Part shown: one piece after another, positions 32,513-41,103 of the stretch
Layout: each line of letters begins with the position of its first letter
Position numbering within the stretch: the stretch's first letter is position 1
Source of the DNA: JBGVSA01 sp041807905
GTDB lineage: Bacteria > Pseudomonadota > Gammaproteobacteria > Burkholderiales > Rhodocyclaceae
Direction: 5' to 3'
Length of the DNA stretch: 64,000 nt
Assembly: GCF_041807905.1 (NCBI RefSeq)
Contig: NZ_JBGVSA010000002.1
Location: forward strand, 124,001 to 188,000
Position numbers and translations under genes: made by a program
The notes under the pieces: model-generated
Told to the model about the DNA's origin: nothing
Seen by the model: the letters and a program-made list of their open reading frames with translations, nothing else
The model's database searches: none

Positions 32513-33070
32513 TCAGTCCGGCACGTTTCCCCGGTTCTTTTCCGCGATCCAGGCGCGCGTCTGCGCAAGGACTTCGTCGCCCAGTTCGGCATCATCCGTC
32601 ACCCGCGCCAGCAACAGCGCGCCAACCATCGCCGCCCAGCCGCCAATGGCGGCGCGGCGGCGTTCGGCATCTGTCGTGCCGGGCGAGCCGAGCGCGAGTT
32701 TGTCGATCTGCGCTTTCACGCGTCGGGTGACCGCAGCGCGCGCTTCCGGCGACTGGTGAAGTGCCTCGGGGCCGAGTCCGGCGATGGTGCAGCCGCCGGC
32801 TTTGTCGTCGCAGTGCTGGCGCGAAAGGTAGCGGTGGGCATAGTCGACCAGGTTCAGCGCGGATGTGTCTTCGTTGCTGCGCGCGAGCGTTTGGGCGATC
32901 AGGTCGTCCTTGGACTTGAAGTGCCCGTAGAAACCGCCATGTGTCAGGCCGGCGGCTTTCATGACCTCGGCCACTGTCACGCGCTCGAAGCCGTGCTCGC
33001 GGAAAAGACGGCCGGCCGCATCCAGGATCTTCTCCCGGTTCTCGGCAAATTGCTCGCGGCTGACTTTCAT
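32513..33070 (-). CDS. TetR/AcrR family transcriptional regulator
   Basis: 185 residues from the ATG at 33070, which has GGAG seven bases ahead; four codons further upstream are an alternative. The N-terminal helix-turn-helix is typical: REKILDAAGRLFREHGFERV then TVAEVMKAAGLTHGGFYGHF. The C-terminal part holds Cys residues (in HCDDKAGGCTIAG) that could sense electrophiles, as some regulators of Old Yellow Enzyme genes do, but this is speculation. It is divergent from an SDR and an ene-reductase, with a perfect palindrome between, so it most likely represses that pair and itself. Confidence 0.9.
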   Translation of the reverse strand: MKVSREQFAENREKILDAAGRLFREHGFERVTVAEVMKAAGLTHGGFYGHFKSKDDLIAQTLARSNEDTSALNLVDYAHRYLSRQHCDDKAGGCTIAGLGPEALHQSPEARAAVTRRVKAQIDKLALGSPGTTDAERRRAAIGGWAAMVGALLLARVTDDAELGDEVLAQTRAWIAEKNRGNVPD

Positions 33071-33125
33071 GCGTGGCTCCAAATGATTGTTGACATTTTA
33101 CATGACGGTTATCATGATTGCACAA

Positions 33126-33143
33126 TGATGATGGCCATCATCA
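33126..33143. promoter_or_regulatory. Perfect 18-base palindrome, candidate TetR operator
   Basis: TGATGATGGCCATCATCA is identical to its reverse complement. It lies in the 109-base gap between the divergent TetR and SDR genes, 37 bases before the SDR start, a usual place for an autoregulatory TetR operator. Confidence 0.6.
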
Positions 33144-33179
33144 ATAAACCCTATTCCCCCATTCCCCCGAGGGCTGATC

Positions 33180-33971
33180 ATGACGACGCAAAAACCTGCA
33201 GTGCTGATCACCGGAGCTTCTTCAGGCATCGGCGCCACTTACGCCGACCGTTTTGCCCGTCGCGGACACGACCTTGTGCTGGTCGCACGCGACCGCGCAC
33301 GCATGGAGTCGCTGGCCGAGCGTCTGCACGCCGAGCATGGAGTGAGCATTGGCGTGCTGCGAGCCGACCTCACGGTCGACGCCGACGTGCAGCAGGTCGA
33401 GCAGCGCCTGCGCGAGGACGGCCGCATCGGCGTGCTCATCAATAACGCTGGCGCGAGTCTTCCTGGTTCGCTTGTCGAACAAAGTCCCGAACAGGTCGCC
33501 GGACTCGTCACCCTGAATGCCACCACGCCGGCGCGTCTGGTGGCGGCGGTGGTGCCGCGCTGGGCGCAAGCCGGGCAGGGCGCGGTGGTGAACATTGCGT
33601 CGGTGGTCGGGCTGGCCCCGGAATTCGGGCTGACTGTCTATGGCGCCACCAAGGCGTTCATGCTGTTCCTGTCGCAGAGCATGCAGGTCGAACTGGGGCC
33701 GCGTGGAATCTACGTACAGGCCGTGCTGCCCGCCGCAACGCGCACCGAGATATGGGAACGCTCCGGCAAGGATGTGAACACGCTCACGGGTGTGATGGAG
33801 GTGGGCGAACTGGTCGACGCGGCGCTGGTGGGGTTCGACCGGCGCGAGTCCGTGACGATTCCGCCGCTGCCCGACGATGCCCAGTGGACGGCGCTCGAAG
33901 CCGCTCGCCGCGCCATGCTGCCGAATTTCGCCCAATCGCAGGCCGCCGCGCGTTATCGCACGGCGAACTGA
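33180..33971 (+). CDS. SDR family oxidoreductase
   Basis: 263 residues. Short-chain dehydrogenase/reductase with cofactor motif TGASSGIG (11-18), NNAGAS at 88-93, and catalytic Ser141, Tyr154 and Lys158 (YGATK). The DLVLVARDRARM segment after beta-2 has an Arg that favours NADPH. It has no membrane segment. Probably cotranscribed with the ene-reductase 60 bases downstream and controlled by the divergent TetR protein. Substrate not predictable; detoxification of carbonyl compounds fits the neighbourhood. Confidence 0.88.
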   Translation: MTTQKPAVLITGASSGIGATYADRFARRGHDLVLVARDRARMESLAERLHAEHGVSIGVLRADLTVDADVQQVEQRLREDGRIGVLINNAGASLPGSLVEQSPEQVAGLVTLNATTPARLVAAVVPRWAQAGQGAVVNIASVVGLAPEFGLTVYGATKAFMLFLSQSMQVELGPRGIYVQAVLPAATRTEIWERSGKDVNTLTGVMEVGELVDAALVGFDRRESVTIPPLPDDAQWTALEAARRAMLPNFAQSQAAARYRTAN

Positions 33972-34031
33972 TAGCGGCCGGCCCAGTGGCCGATCTCTTT
34001 TACTGATGACTGATCTCGCAAAGGATATTTC

Positions 34032-35093
34032 ATGACCACCCTGTTTGATCCCGTGCGCATCGGCGCGCTTGAATTGCCCAACCGCATTGTCATGGCGCCG
34101 CTCACGCGCATGCGAGCCCTCGATGGTCGCGTGCCCGGCCCTCTGACGGTCGAGTACTACGCCCAGCGCGCCAGCGCCGGGTTGATCCTGACGGAAGCGA
34201 CCGCGGTCACGCCGCAGGGCGTGGGCTATCCCAACACGCCGGGCCTGTGGTCCGAAGAGCAGGTCGAAGGCTGGTCGACCGTGACGGCTGCGGTACACGC
34301 GGCGGGCGGTCGCATCGTGACGCAACTGTGGCATGTCGGCCGCATTTCCGATCCGATGTATCTGGGCGGCGAGTTGCCGGTGGCGCCGAGCGCCATCGCG
34401 CCCGAAGGCCACGTTGCGACGGTTCGCCCTTACAAATCCTATGAAGTGCCCCGTGCGCTGGAAACCGAAGAGATTCCCGCCATCGTCGAAGACTTCCGCA
34501 AGGCGGCCGTCAATGCCAGGCGGGCAGGTTTCGATGCGGTGGAACTGCACGCGGCCAATGGTTACCTGTTCGACCAGTTCCTGCATGATGGCTCGAACAA
34601 GCGTACCGACCGTTACGGCGGTTCGATCGAGAACCGTGCACGCTTCCTGCTCGAAGCCGTCGACGCCCTCTTGACGGTGTGGCCGGCGGACCTCATCGGC
34701 GTGCACCTGAACCTGATGTCGAATGCGCACTCGATGCACGACTCCAACCCCGAAGCGCTGTTCGCCTATGTGGCCGAACAGCTCAACGCGCGTGGCATCG
34801 CGTTCATCTTCGTGCGCGAAGCGCTGGACGGCGCCAAGCGACTGCTGCCGACGGTGCGCGCGCGCTTCAAGGGCGCCATCATCGCCAATGACGGCCTGAC
34901 ACGTGAGTCGGCTGAGAAGGTGCTGGCCAGCGGCGAAGCCGAAGCGGTCGCTTTCGGCAAGGCCTACATCGCCAACCCCGATCTGGTCGAGCGCTTCCGC
35001 GCCAATGCGGCGCTCAATTCCCTGGTCAGCGAGACAATCTATGCTGAAGGCGCCACGGGATATACCGACTACCCGGCGTTGTCGGCGGCATAA
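34032..35093 (+). CDS. NemA-type Old Yellow Enzyme (alkene reductase)
   Basis: 353 residues, an FMN-dependent TIM barrel. Start MTTLFDPVRIGALELPNRIV and MAPLTRMRA are typical, the substrate-binding pair is His-x2-Asn in ELHAANGYLFDQF, and the phosphate-binding end is around GEAEAVAFGKAYIANPDL. It reduces activated C=C bonds, nitro compounds or N-ethylmaleimide using NAD(P)H. AAGGA lies before the ATG. It ends at a strong bidirectional terminator. A second, YqjM-like member of the superfamily is at 44252. Confidence 0.92.
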   Translation: MTTLFDPVRIGALELPNRIVMAPLTRMRALDGRVPGPLTVEYYAQRASAGLILTEATAVTPQGVGYPNTPGLWSEEQVEGWSTVTAAVHAAGGRIVTQLWHVGRISDPMYLGGELPVAPSAIAPEGHVATVRPYKSYEVPRALETEEIPAIVEDFRKAAVNARRAGFDAVELHAANGYLFDQFLHDGSNKRTDRYGGSIENRARFLLEAVDALLTVWPADLIGVHLNLMSNAHSMHDSNPEALFAYVAEQLNARGIAFIFVREALDGAKRLLPTVRARFKGAIIANDGLTRESAEKVLASGEAEAVAFGKAYIANPDLVERFRANAALNSLVSETIYAEGATGYTDYPALSAA

Positions 35094-35113
35094 GGCACAC
35101 TTCCTTCGCACCA

Positions 35114-35144
35114 GACAAAACGCCCGCATCGCGGGCGTTTTGTC
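35114..35144. terminator. Bidirectional intrinsic terminator
   Basis: A perfect 14-base inverted repeat, GACAAAACGCCCGC (35114-35127) with its complement at 35131-35144, and a three-base loop. T-rich arms on both strands make it a terminator for both the ene-reductase and the convergent radical SAM gene. Confidence 0.92.
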
Positions 35145-35158
35145 TTTTGGGCCGGCAT

Positions 35159-36307
35159 TCAGAACAGGCTCATTTGCGGCGTGTCGGGACGCGGCGGTGT
35201 GAACAATGTGGTGTCGAGTTCCACGCGACGTTGATTGAGGCCCAGCCGTTCAGCGATGAGACGCATGCGGCGCGAGTACATCTGTGCGAACACACCGTCG
35301 CCTCGCATCCGCTTGCCGAATTCGCTGCGATAGGTCTGGCCGCCATGCATCTGGCGCAACACGCTCATGACGTGGGCGGCGCGATCCGGGTAGTGCTGTT
35401 GTAGCCAGGCGGGGAAGATGTCCGCGAGTTCATGCGGCAGGCGCAGCAAAACGTAACCGGCCGCGTGCGCGCCGGCACCGGCGGCGGCTTCGCAGATGGC
35501 TTCGAGTTCGTGGTCGTTGAGTGCTGGAATGAGCGGCGCGACCAGCACGCTGACCGGCACGCCCGCCTCGTGAAGCATTCGCATTGCTTCCAGCCGGCGA
35601 TGAGGCGCGGCGGCGCGCGGCTCCATCGTGCGTGCGAGTTCCTTGTCGAGCGTGGTGATGCTGAAGGCCACCGTGACGAGATTATCGCGCGCCATGTCGG
35701 CGAGCAGGTCGATGTCGCGCTCGGCGATCAACGCGCTTTTCGTGACGATGGTCACCGGGTGTCGGCATTCGGCCAGTACGGCGAGCAGGCCACGGGTCAG
35801 GCCCAGCTTGCGTTCGATGGGCTGCCAGCCGTCCGTGTTGATGCCCAGCGCGATGGTGCTGCATCGGTAGCCGGGCTTGGCGAGTTCGCGTTTGAGCTGG
35901 GCGACGGCGTCGGGCTTGTGCGCGATCTTGGTTTCGAAATCGAGCCCCGCGGACAGGCCGAGGTAGCTGTGTGTGGGGCGTGCGAAGCAATAGACGCAGC
36001 CATGTTCGCAGCCGCGATAGGGGTTGATGGACTGCGAGAAACCGACGTCGGGCGAATCGTTGTGCGAAATGACGGTCTTGCTGGTGTCGATCAGCAGTTC
36101 GGTGCGCGGCGCGGCTGAATCTTCCTCGTCTTCCGTCCAGCCGTCGTCGAAAGCTTCGCGCCGCTGCGATTCGTAGCGACCGTCCGGACGCGTGACCGCA
36201 CCGCGTCCCCGGAATACGAGGGGCCGCGTGAGCACAGGTGCTTCGTGCTGGCAGCCGTCGTCCGGCACATCGGGTAACTGGCCGAATTCTTCATCAGGGG
36301 CGTACAA
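35159..36307 (-). CDS. PA0069-family radical SAM protein (SplB-like, DNA photolyase-related group)
   Basis: About 382 residues if it starts at TTG 36307, which has GGAG six bases ahead and overlaps the pqiC-like gene by 14 bases; the next in-frame choice is GTG 36268. No in-frame ATG is usable. The radical SAM motif is CEHGCVYC within SINPYRGCEHGCVYCFARPTH (about 115 residues in), followed by KRELAKPGYRCSTIALGINT and SVLVAPLIPALND. The family is grouped with spore photoproduct lyase-like proteins (COG1533), but the reaction is not established. It is the last gene of a run whose promoter carries a LexA-like box. Confidence 0.8.
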   Translation of the reverse strand: MYAPDEEFGQLPDVPDDGCQHEAPVLTRPLVFRGRGAVTRPDGRYESQRREAFDDGWTEDEEDSAAPRTELLIDTSKTVISHNDSPDVGFSQSINPYRGCEHGCVYCFARPTHSYLGLSAGLDFETKIAHKPDAVAQLKRELAKPGYRCSTIALGINTDGWQPIERKLGLTRGLLAVLAECRHPVTIVTKSALIAERDIDLLADMARDNLVTVAFSITTLDKELARTMEPRAAAPHRRLEAMRMLHEAGVPVSVLVAPLIPALNDHELEAICEAAAGAGAHAAGYVLLRLPHELADIFPAWLQQHYPDRAAHVMSVLRQMHGGQTYRSEFGKRMRGDGVFAQMYSRRMRLIAERLGLNQRRVELDTTLFTPPRPDTPQMSLF

Positions 36308-36881
36308 CGGGGGCTCCGGTATTGCTGCGGATGGCGCCGGCGACGATGTCCGCCAGTCGCCCCAATGCGCGGCTGTGCGCAGCGGCAAGCCCTTCGTTGC
36401 CGCCGGTCGCGGGCTCGGTGATCGTCTCGCGTCCGTACAGGGTCTGCTTGTCGCCTTCGCGGCGCACCGTCCAGCGGACATCGAGCGTGGCGCTGGCGGT
36501 GGTCGATTCGAAGCGCTGCACGTCGAGCAGCACGGTGTATGTGGCATCGCGCGATGCGTATTGCGGATACGCGGCGATGCGCGCCGCCGGCAGGCGTTGC
36601 GCGAGATCATCGGCGAAGACCCGCGCGATGTCCTGCCGTAGCGGTTCGGCCCAGCGATCGTTGTCGAGGATGTCAACACGGTTGTCGGCGGTGCGCACCA
36701 CGAGTTCGAAGCGGTCGACGCCTTCCGGCAGCGTTACCGGCGCCACCGCGATCGACAGTCCGGTGGCAGGCGCGGCGGCACCCTGCGGCGGTACTGGTGA
36801 CAATGTGTAGTAGCGCGTGGGCGTACTGCTGCACGCGGCGAGCGCGCTCAGGGCGATGGCGGGCAGAATGCGTCGGATCAT
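36294..36881 (-). CDS. pqiC: PqiC-like outer-membrane-directed lipoprotein
   Basis: 195 residues. N-terminal lipoprotein signal with lipobox LAAC (Cys17). The rest matches the ABC-type transport auxiliary lipoprotein family: YYTLSPV early, VAPVTLPEGVDR and RLPAARIAAYPQYASRDATY. PqiC anchors the PqiB needle at the outer membrane. It overlaps pqiB by four bases upstream and the radical SAM gene downstream. Confidence 0.88.
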   Translation of the reverse strand: MIRRILPAIALSALAACSSTPTRYYTLSPVPPQGAAAPATGLSIAVAPVTLPEGVDRFELVVRTADNRVDILDNDRWAEPLRQDIARVFADDLAQRLPAARIAAYPQYASRDATYTVLLDVQRFESTTASATLDVRWTVRREGDKQTLYGRETITEPATGGNEGLAAAHSRALGRLADIVAGAIRSNTGAPVVRP

Positions 36882-38515
36882 GGCTTGTCCTCGGGCTGGC
36901 GGCCCCGGATGAGGGCTTCCGGGTGGCGGTCCAGGTAGTCGGTGAGCGTGCGCAGCGAAGCGGCCGAGCGCGAGACCTCGCGCAGCGTGTCGCGCAATTC
37001 GGTTTGTGTCGGCGCGTCCTGCGAGAGCAGCACGTTGGCATGATCCAGCGTCTTGCGGGCGTCTTCCACGGCGCCCTTGATGGCGGGCAGCACGTCGCTG
37101 TTCACGCTGCGCAGCGTGCTGTCGGCGCTCTTGAGCGTGCCGTCCAGCGAGTTGATGGCGCGGCGCAGGTCGTTGACGATGTCCTGGAAGGGGATCTGAT
37201 CGAGCTTGCGCGCGATGCTCGACAGGCTGGTCTGCAATTCCTGCAGGTCGCCTTGCACCGTGGGGATCTGTACCACGGTCTGTGTGGGGTCGATCTTCGT
37301 GCGGGGCGCGTTGGGGAAGAAATCCAGCGCTACGTAGAGTTGCCCCGTGATGAGGCTGCCCATGCGCAATTGACCGCGCAGGCCGGCTTCGATCATGCGG
37401 ACGAACTCATGTTGGCGTTCGGCGGTCGAGTTGCCGACGGTGCTGCGCAGGCGCGATGTCAGCCGCTCGGGGTACAGGCGCACCGTGACGGGGATGTTCA
37501 GCCTGCGTGCCTCGCGGTCGTAGTCCAGCCCGATGTCGGTGACCTCGCCGATGGGGATGCCGCGGAACTCGACCGGTGCGCCGACCGTCAGGCCATGCAC
37601 CGATTCGCGGAACAGCAGTTCGAAATACTCGACGCGGTTGTCATAGCGCTTGAACGCACTGTTGCGGTCGCCGTACAGCCGAAAGGACGCCATCGATTGG
37701 GCTTCCTTGCCCACGGCCTCGCCTTCGAGCGGTGCAAAGGCGATGCCGCCCAGCACGACCGACGCGAGCGATTGCGTGTTGACCTTCACGCCGGTAGCGT
37801 CCATCGAAAAGTCGATGCCCGACGCTTCCCAGAACCGCGCCGACTCGGTGACGTATTTGTCGTAGGGCGCGCGCACGAAGACTTCGATCGACACGCCGGA
37901 GCCATCGGGATCGAGCCGGTAGGCCACCACTTCGCCCACTGCAATGCGGCGGTAGTACACCGGCGATCCGTAGTCGATGGAACCGAGATCCTCCGCCTTG
38001 AGCACGAAGGTGCGCCCCGGCAGTCCTTCAGTCAGCACGGGTGGAACTTCCAGCCCGGTGAAATCGCTCCGCGACTGTTGCGATTTGCCCGCTTCCATGC
38101 CGACGTAGGCGCCCGACAGTAGCGTCGACAGACCCGACACGCCGCTGCCGGCGATGCGCGGCTTGACGACCCAGAACTTGGTGTCGTCGACCAGCATGGG
38201 TTCGACCTGCTTGTTGAGTTCGGCGGTCACCGTCACGCCAGGGCCGTTTTCGGCCAACCGGATCGATTTGATGACGCCGACATCGACGTCGCGGAACTTG
38301 ATGCGCGTCTCGTCCGCCTGCAGGCCTTCGGCCGTGCGGAACTGGATGGTGACGGTCGGCCCCTGGTTCATGATGTTGCGCACGGCGAGCCAGCCGCCGA
38401 CGACGATGGCAATCAGCGGGATGAGCCAGACGATGGAGAGCGACCATCGTCCGCGCCGCCGGGTGGTGGCCGTGGGCAGTGTGCTGTCAGGATCGGGGGT
38501 GTTCGGCTCGGTCAT
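36878..38515 (-). CDS. pqiB: PqiB-type MCE protein (intermembrane lipid transport)
   Basis: 545 residues from the ATG at 38515, which overlaps the upstream pqiA gene; seven more codons are open before it. One N-terminal membrane segment (about 28-45) is followed by three MCE domains, seen as repeated beta modules beginning near GPTVTIQFRTAEGLQADETRIKF... (first), LPGRTFVLKAEDLGSIDYGSPVYYR (second) and VHGLTVGAPVEFRGIPIGEV (third); a long helical tail forms the needle. It forms a periplasm-spanning tunnel for lipids between membranes. Only the start of each module is cited here; the boundaries are approximate. Confidence 0.9.
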   Translation of the reverse strand: MTEPNTPDPDSTLPTATTRRRGRWSLSIVWLIPLIAIVVGGWLAVRNIMNQGPTVTIQFRTAEGLQADETRIKFRDVDVGVIKSIRLAENGPGVTVTAELNKQVEPMLVDDTKFWVVKPRIAGSGVSGLSTLLSGAYVGMEAGKSQQSRSDFTGLEVPPVLTEGLPGRTFVLKAEDLGSIDYGSPVYYRRIAVGEVVAYRLDPDGSGVSIEVFVRAPYDKYVTESARFWEASGIDFSMDATGVKVNTQSLASVVLGGIAFAPLEGEAVGKEAQSMASFRLYGDRNSAFKRYDNRVEYFELLFRESVHGLTVGAPVEFRGIPIGEVTDIGLDYDREARRLNIPVTVRLYPERLTSRLRSTVGNSTAERQHEFVRMIEAGLRGQLRMGSLITGQLYVALDFFPNAPRTKIDPTQTVVQIPTVQGDLQELQTSLSSIARKLDQIPFQDIVNDLRRAINSLDGTLKSADSTLRSVNSDVLPAIKGAVEDARKTLDHANVLLSQDAPTQTELRDTLREVSRSAASLRTLTDYLDRHPEALIRGRQPEDKP

Positions 38516-39170
38516 GGTTCTGGGTCTCGATGGCATCCCACATCAGGCGCGGGTCGAAGGATTTTGCTGCGAACATGGTAACCACAACCACGGCGCCGAA
38601 CGCGATGGCGCCGGGGCCGGTGCGGATGGTCAATAGCGATCCGAAGTGGACCAGCGTGGCGAGCAGGGCGGCGACATAGATGTCGAGCATCGACCATTTG
38701 CCGACGATCTCCACCAGCCGGTACAGGCGCGTGCGTTGCTGGATCTGGTGCTGGCTGCGGCGCTGCACCGACAGCAACAAGGTGATCAGCGCGATGAGCT
38801 TGGCCATCGGCACCACGATGCTGGCGATGAACACGATGATGGCCAGGTCCCACGACCCAGTGTTCCACAGGTAGGCCGCGCCGGACAGGATGGTGTCGTT
38901 CTGCGTGGCGCCGAGCGTGGTGGTCTGCATGACGGGCAGTACGTTGGCCGGCACGTACAGAATGCAGGCCGTGATCACCAGCGCCCAGGTGCGGGCGATG
39001 CTATTGGGCTTGCGCAGATGCAGCGGCGCATCGCAACGCGGGCAGACCGTGTCGTGCGAATCGTGTGTCTGCTCTGGCATGCGCGCCAGCAGTCCGCACG
39101 CATGACATGAAGCCAGGCCCTGTGCGGCGGCCGATCCGGGCGGGAATGTGTTCTTGCGCCACGTCGTCAT
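38487..39170 (-). CDS. pqiA: Paraquat-inducible protein A, second half-size copy
   Basis: 227 residues from ATG 39170. Begins with a zinc-ribbon-like pair of CxxC motifs (CHACG and CPRCD) followed by four hydrophobic segments, including YVPANVLPVMQTTTLG, the PqiA family mark, and GKWSMLDIYVAALL. PqiA in E. coli has two such modules in one chain; here they are split into two overlapping genes (ATGA at 39167-39170). It should form the inner-membrane part of the Pqi lipid transport system. Confidence 0.88.
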   Translation of the reverse strand: MTTWRKNTFPPGSAAAQGLASCHACGLLARMPEQTHDSHDTVCPRCDAPLHLRKPNSIARTWALVITACILYVPANVLPVMQTTTLGATQNDTILSGAAYLWNTGSWDLAIIVFIASIVVPMAKLIALITLLLSVQRRSQHQIQQRTRLYRLVEIVGKWSMLDIYVAALLATLVHFGSLLTIRTGPGAIAFGAVVVVTMFAAKSFDPRLMWDAIETQNHDRAEHPRS

Positions 39171-39802
39171 GCGCGCGCCTCGCGCAGGCGACCGTGCCGC
39201 AGCGCTTCGAAGCGTCGCCAGATGTCGGCCTGGTCCATGCTCGCGCTCATCGCGGCCATCAACAACATCGTGATGCCGAAGCTCCATAGACCGATGCCGG
39301 AGATGGCGGTCGCCATGTGCGCCAGTTTCACGAACGACACCACAACGCCGAGCATCATCACTTCGACCATCGCCCACGGCGAGACACTGATGAACAGGCG
39401 GAACAGGTGCGCAAAGCCGGGCGCCAGCCGTCCCAGTTCGAGCGGCAGCAGCAGGTAGGTAAGCGACAGCAGGATGGTCAGCGGGGCAATGAAGCCGGTG
39501 AACAGCACGAGTGCGCCGACCGCATCCATGTTGTCGGCATGCAATGCTCTGACGGCGCCCAGCAGCGTGGCGTGCGTCATGATGCCGCTGCTCTCCAGCG
39601 AGACGACCGGATAACAGTTGCCGATGATGAAGGTCGTCAGCGCGCCGAGTACGTAGGCCAGCGTGTGGTCCACGGGCGAGTAGGGATGCCGCCCCAGGCG
39701 CGCGCCGCAGCGCACGCAGCGCGCCTGCTGCCCGGCTTCCAGCACGGGGCGGCGCTGGAGCAGGTCGCAGTCGTGACAGGCGACGAGTGTGGGTTGGGTC
39801 AT
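39167..39802 (-). CDS. pqiA: Paraquat-inducible protein A, first half-size copy
   Basis: 211 residues from the ATG at 39802. It has the CHDCD and CVRCG Cys pairs, then four hydrophobic segments with the family motif GNCYPVVSLESSG and SPWAMVEVMMLGVVVS. It is the first gene of the pqi run and lies 55 bases from a candidate -10 element; a near-consensus LexA box overlaps the -35 region. Together with the second copy it makes up one full PqiA equivalent. Confidence 0.88.
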   Translation of the reverse strand: MTQPTLVACHDCDLLQRRPVLEAGQQARCVRCGARLGRHPYSPVDHTLAYVLGALTTFIIGNCYPVVSLESSGIMTHATLLGAVRALHADNMDAVGALVLFTGFIAPLTILLSLTYLLLPLELGRLAPGFAHLFRLFISVSPWAMVEVMMLGVVVSFVKLAHMATAISGIGLWSFGITMLLMAAMSASMDQADIWRRFEALRHGRLREARA

Positions 39803-39856
39803 CAAGGGGCCTCAAGCAGGATTCGTGCACGAACTGCGCGACGACGCAGACTATGA

Positions 39857-39885
39857 ATCATAGCTGGCAGTTCTTCTGCTGTATA
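39857..39885 (-). promoter_or_regulatory. Putative sigma-70 promoter of the pqi run
   Basis: On the minus strand TATACA (39885-39880) and TATGAT (39862-39857) are separated by exactly 17 bases, 55 bases ahead of the first pqiA start. The -35 lies inside the LexA-like box. Confidence 0.5.
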
Positions 39886-39896
39886 TCAATACAGTA
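39877..39896. promoter_or_regulatory. LexA (SOS) box upstream of the pqi run
   Basis: TGCTGTATATCAATACAGTA contains the full CTGT-N8-ACAG core and matches 17 of 20 bases of the E. coli consensus TACTGTATATATATACAGTA. It sits 75 bases before the first pqiA gene on the minus strand, over its putative -35. The other neighbour is only the 3' end of the pobR-like gene, so the pqi run is the sole candidate target. Confidence 0.7.
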
Positions 39897-39985
39897 GTCG
39901 CCCGGGGAGGCCTGCGGGCGGGCCTCGCCCACGCTGGCCGCGCTCGATGTGCCGCGTCTGTTTGGGCGGATGCATCACCCGGCCG

Positions 39986-40909
39986 TCATGCCGATTCGCC
40001 CGGCGCGCGCGCCCGGAACTCGCTTGGGGTCATTCCGGTGCACTTCTTGAAGAAACGACAAAAGTAGGCCGGATCTTCGAAACCGAGCTCGAAGGCGATC
40101 TTCGATACAGGTGCCGCAATATAGAGCAGTCGTCGCCGGGCTTCCATGAGGATGCGTTCGTGGATGAGCGCCGAGGCCGACTTGCCGGCGAGCCGTTCGC
40201 ACAAGCGGGTAAGCCGGCTTTCGGTGATGTGGAGGCGCTCGGCGTAGAAGGCCACGCCGCGGGCCGAGGCGTAGTGTTCTTCGACGAGTGTGCGGAAGCG
40301 CACGAACGATTCAGTGTCGCGGGCCTGGCCGCGTGCCAAGACCTGGCTTTCGGCGTGCTGGCGCGCGAGCAGCATCAGCACGCAATGCACGAGCCAATCC
40401 AGCATCAACGTGTGGCCGGGCATCGGCCAGGCGGCCTCGGTCATGATCTGGGCGAGCAGGGATTCGATGCGCTCGGTGTGCTGGAGCAGAGACGTCAGCG
40501 ATACGGCGCGAGGCATGAGCAGCAGCTCGCGCAACAGTGGGGTACGTGCATCCCCGCCCGCCTTGAAGAGCAGCGCTTCGGCAATCGTCAGCACATAACC
40601 GTGTGTCTCGGCCGAGAAACGGAATCCATGCGGCACGCCTTGCGGAATCATCAGCGCAAGCGGTGCTTCGACGGTCAGGCGCTCGTCGGCGACGACCGCA
40701 TCGACGGAGCCGCCCAGCACGAATAGCACCTGGAATAGCCCGCGGTGCGCGTGCAGATCGATCTCCCAGTCGTAGAAGCGCGCCCGCGTTTCGATCAGTT
40801 CGATGTGGACGAACTCGGGTTCGGACTCTGGCCATTGTTCGCCGTACAGGGCGAAAACCGGAATCTGCGGAGCGCGGGGTTCGATGGCTGCGGCGGCGGA
40901 GGGCGGCAT
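39986..40909 (-). CDS. pobR: AraC family regulator, PobR-like
   Basis: 307 residues. N-terminal cupin (DLHAHRGLFQVLFVLGG and PLALMIPQGVPHGFRFSAE) for ligand binding and a C-terminal double helix-turn-helix with RLHITESRLTRLCERLAGKSA and KIAFELGFEDPAYFCRFFKK. It is divergent from the 4-hydroxybenzoate hydroxylase gene, an arrangement known for AraC-type PobR activators that respond to 4-hydroxybenzoate. The 194-base gap should contain its binding site. Confidence 0.88.
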   Translation of the reverse strand: MPPSAAAAIEPRAPQIPVFALYGEQWPESEPEFVHIELIETRARFYDWEIDLHAHRGLFQVLFVLGGSVDAVVADERLTVEAPLALMIPQGVPHGFRFSAETHGYVLTIAEALLFKAGGDARTPLLRELLLMPRAVSLTSLLQHTERIESLLAQIMTEAAWPMPGHTLMLDWLVHCVLMLLARQHAESQVLARGQARDTESFVRFRTLVEEHYASARGVAFYAERLHITESRLTRLCERLAGKSASALIHERILMEARRRLLYIAAPVSKIAFELGFEDPAYFCRFFKKCTGMTPSEFRARAPGESA

Positions 40910-41103
40910 TTCGGAACGTCGATAAAGTACAAGGAAAAATGGGAATCATCCATTCGCGGAGTTGCTGGCGATCTCTACGATTCTGATATCAGGCGGGTGA
41001 GCCGGTTGCCATTTGACGCCCAAAGGCGCACCGACCGGCATTGGGGAAAGCATCGCTTTTGTCCAAGCGAATCCGTTGCCGTACAACAGAGGAGACGGGC
41101 GTC

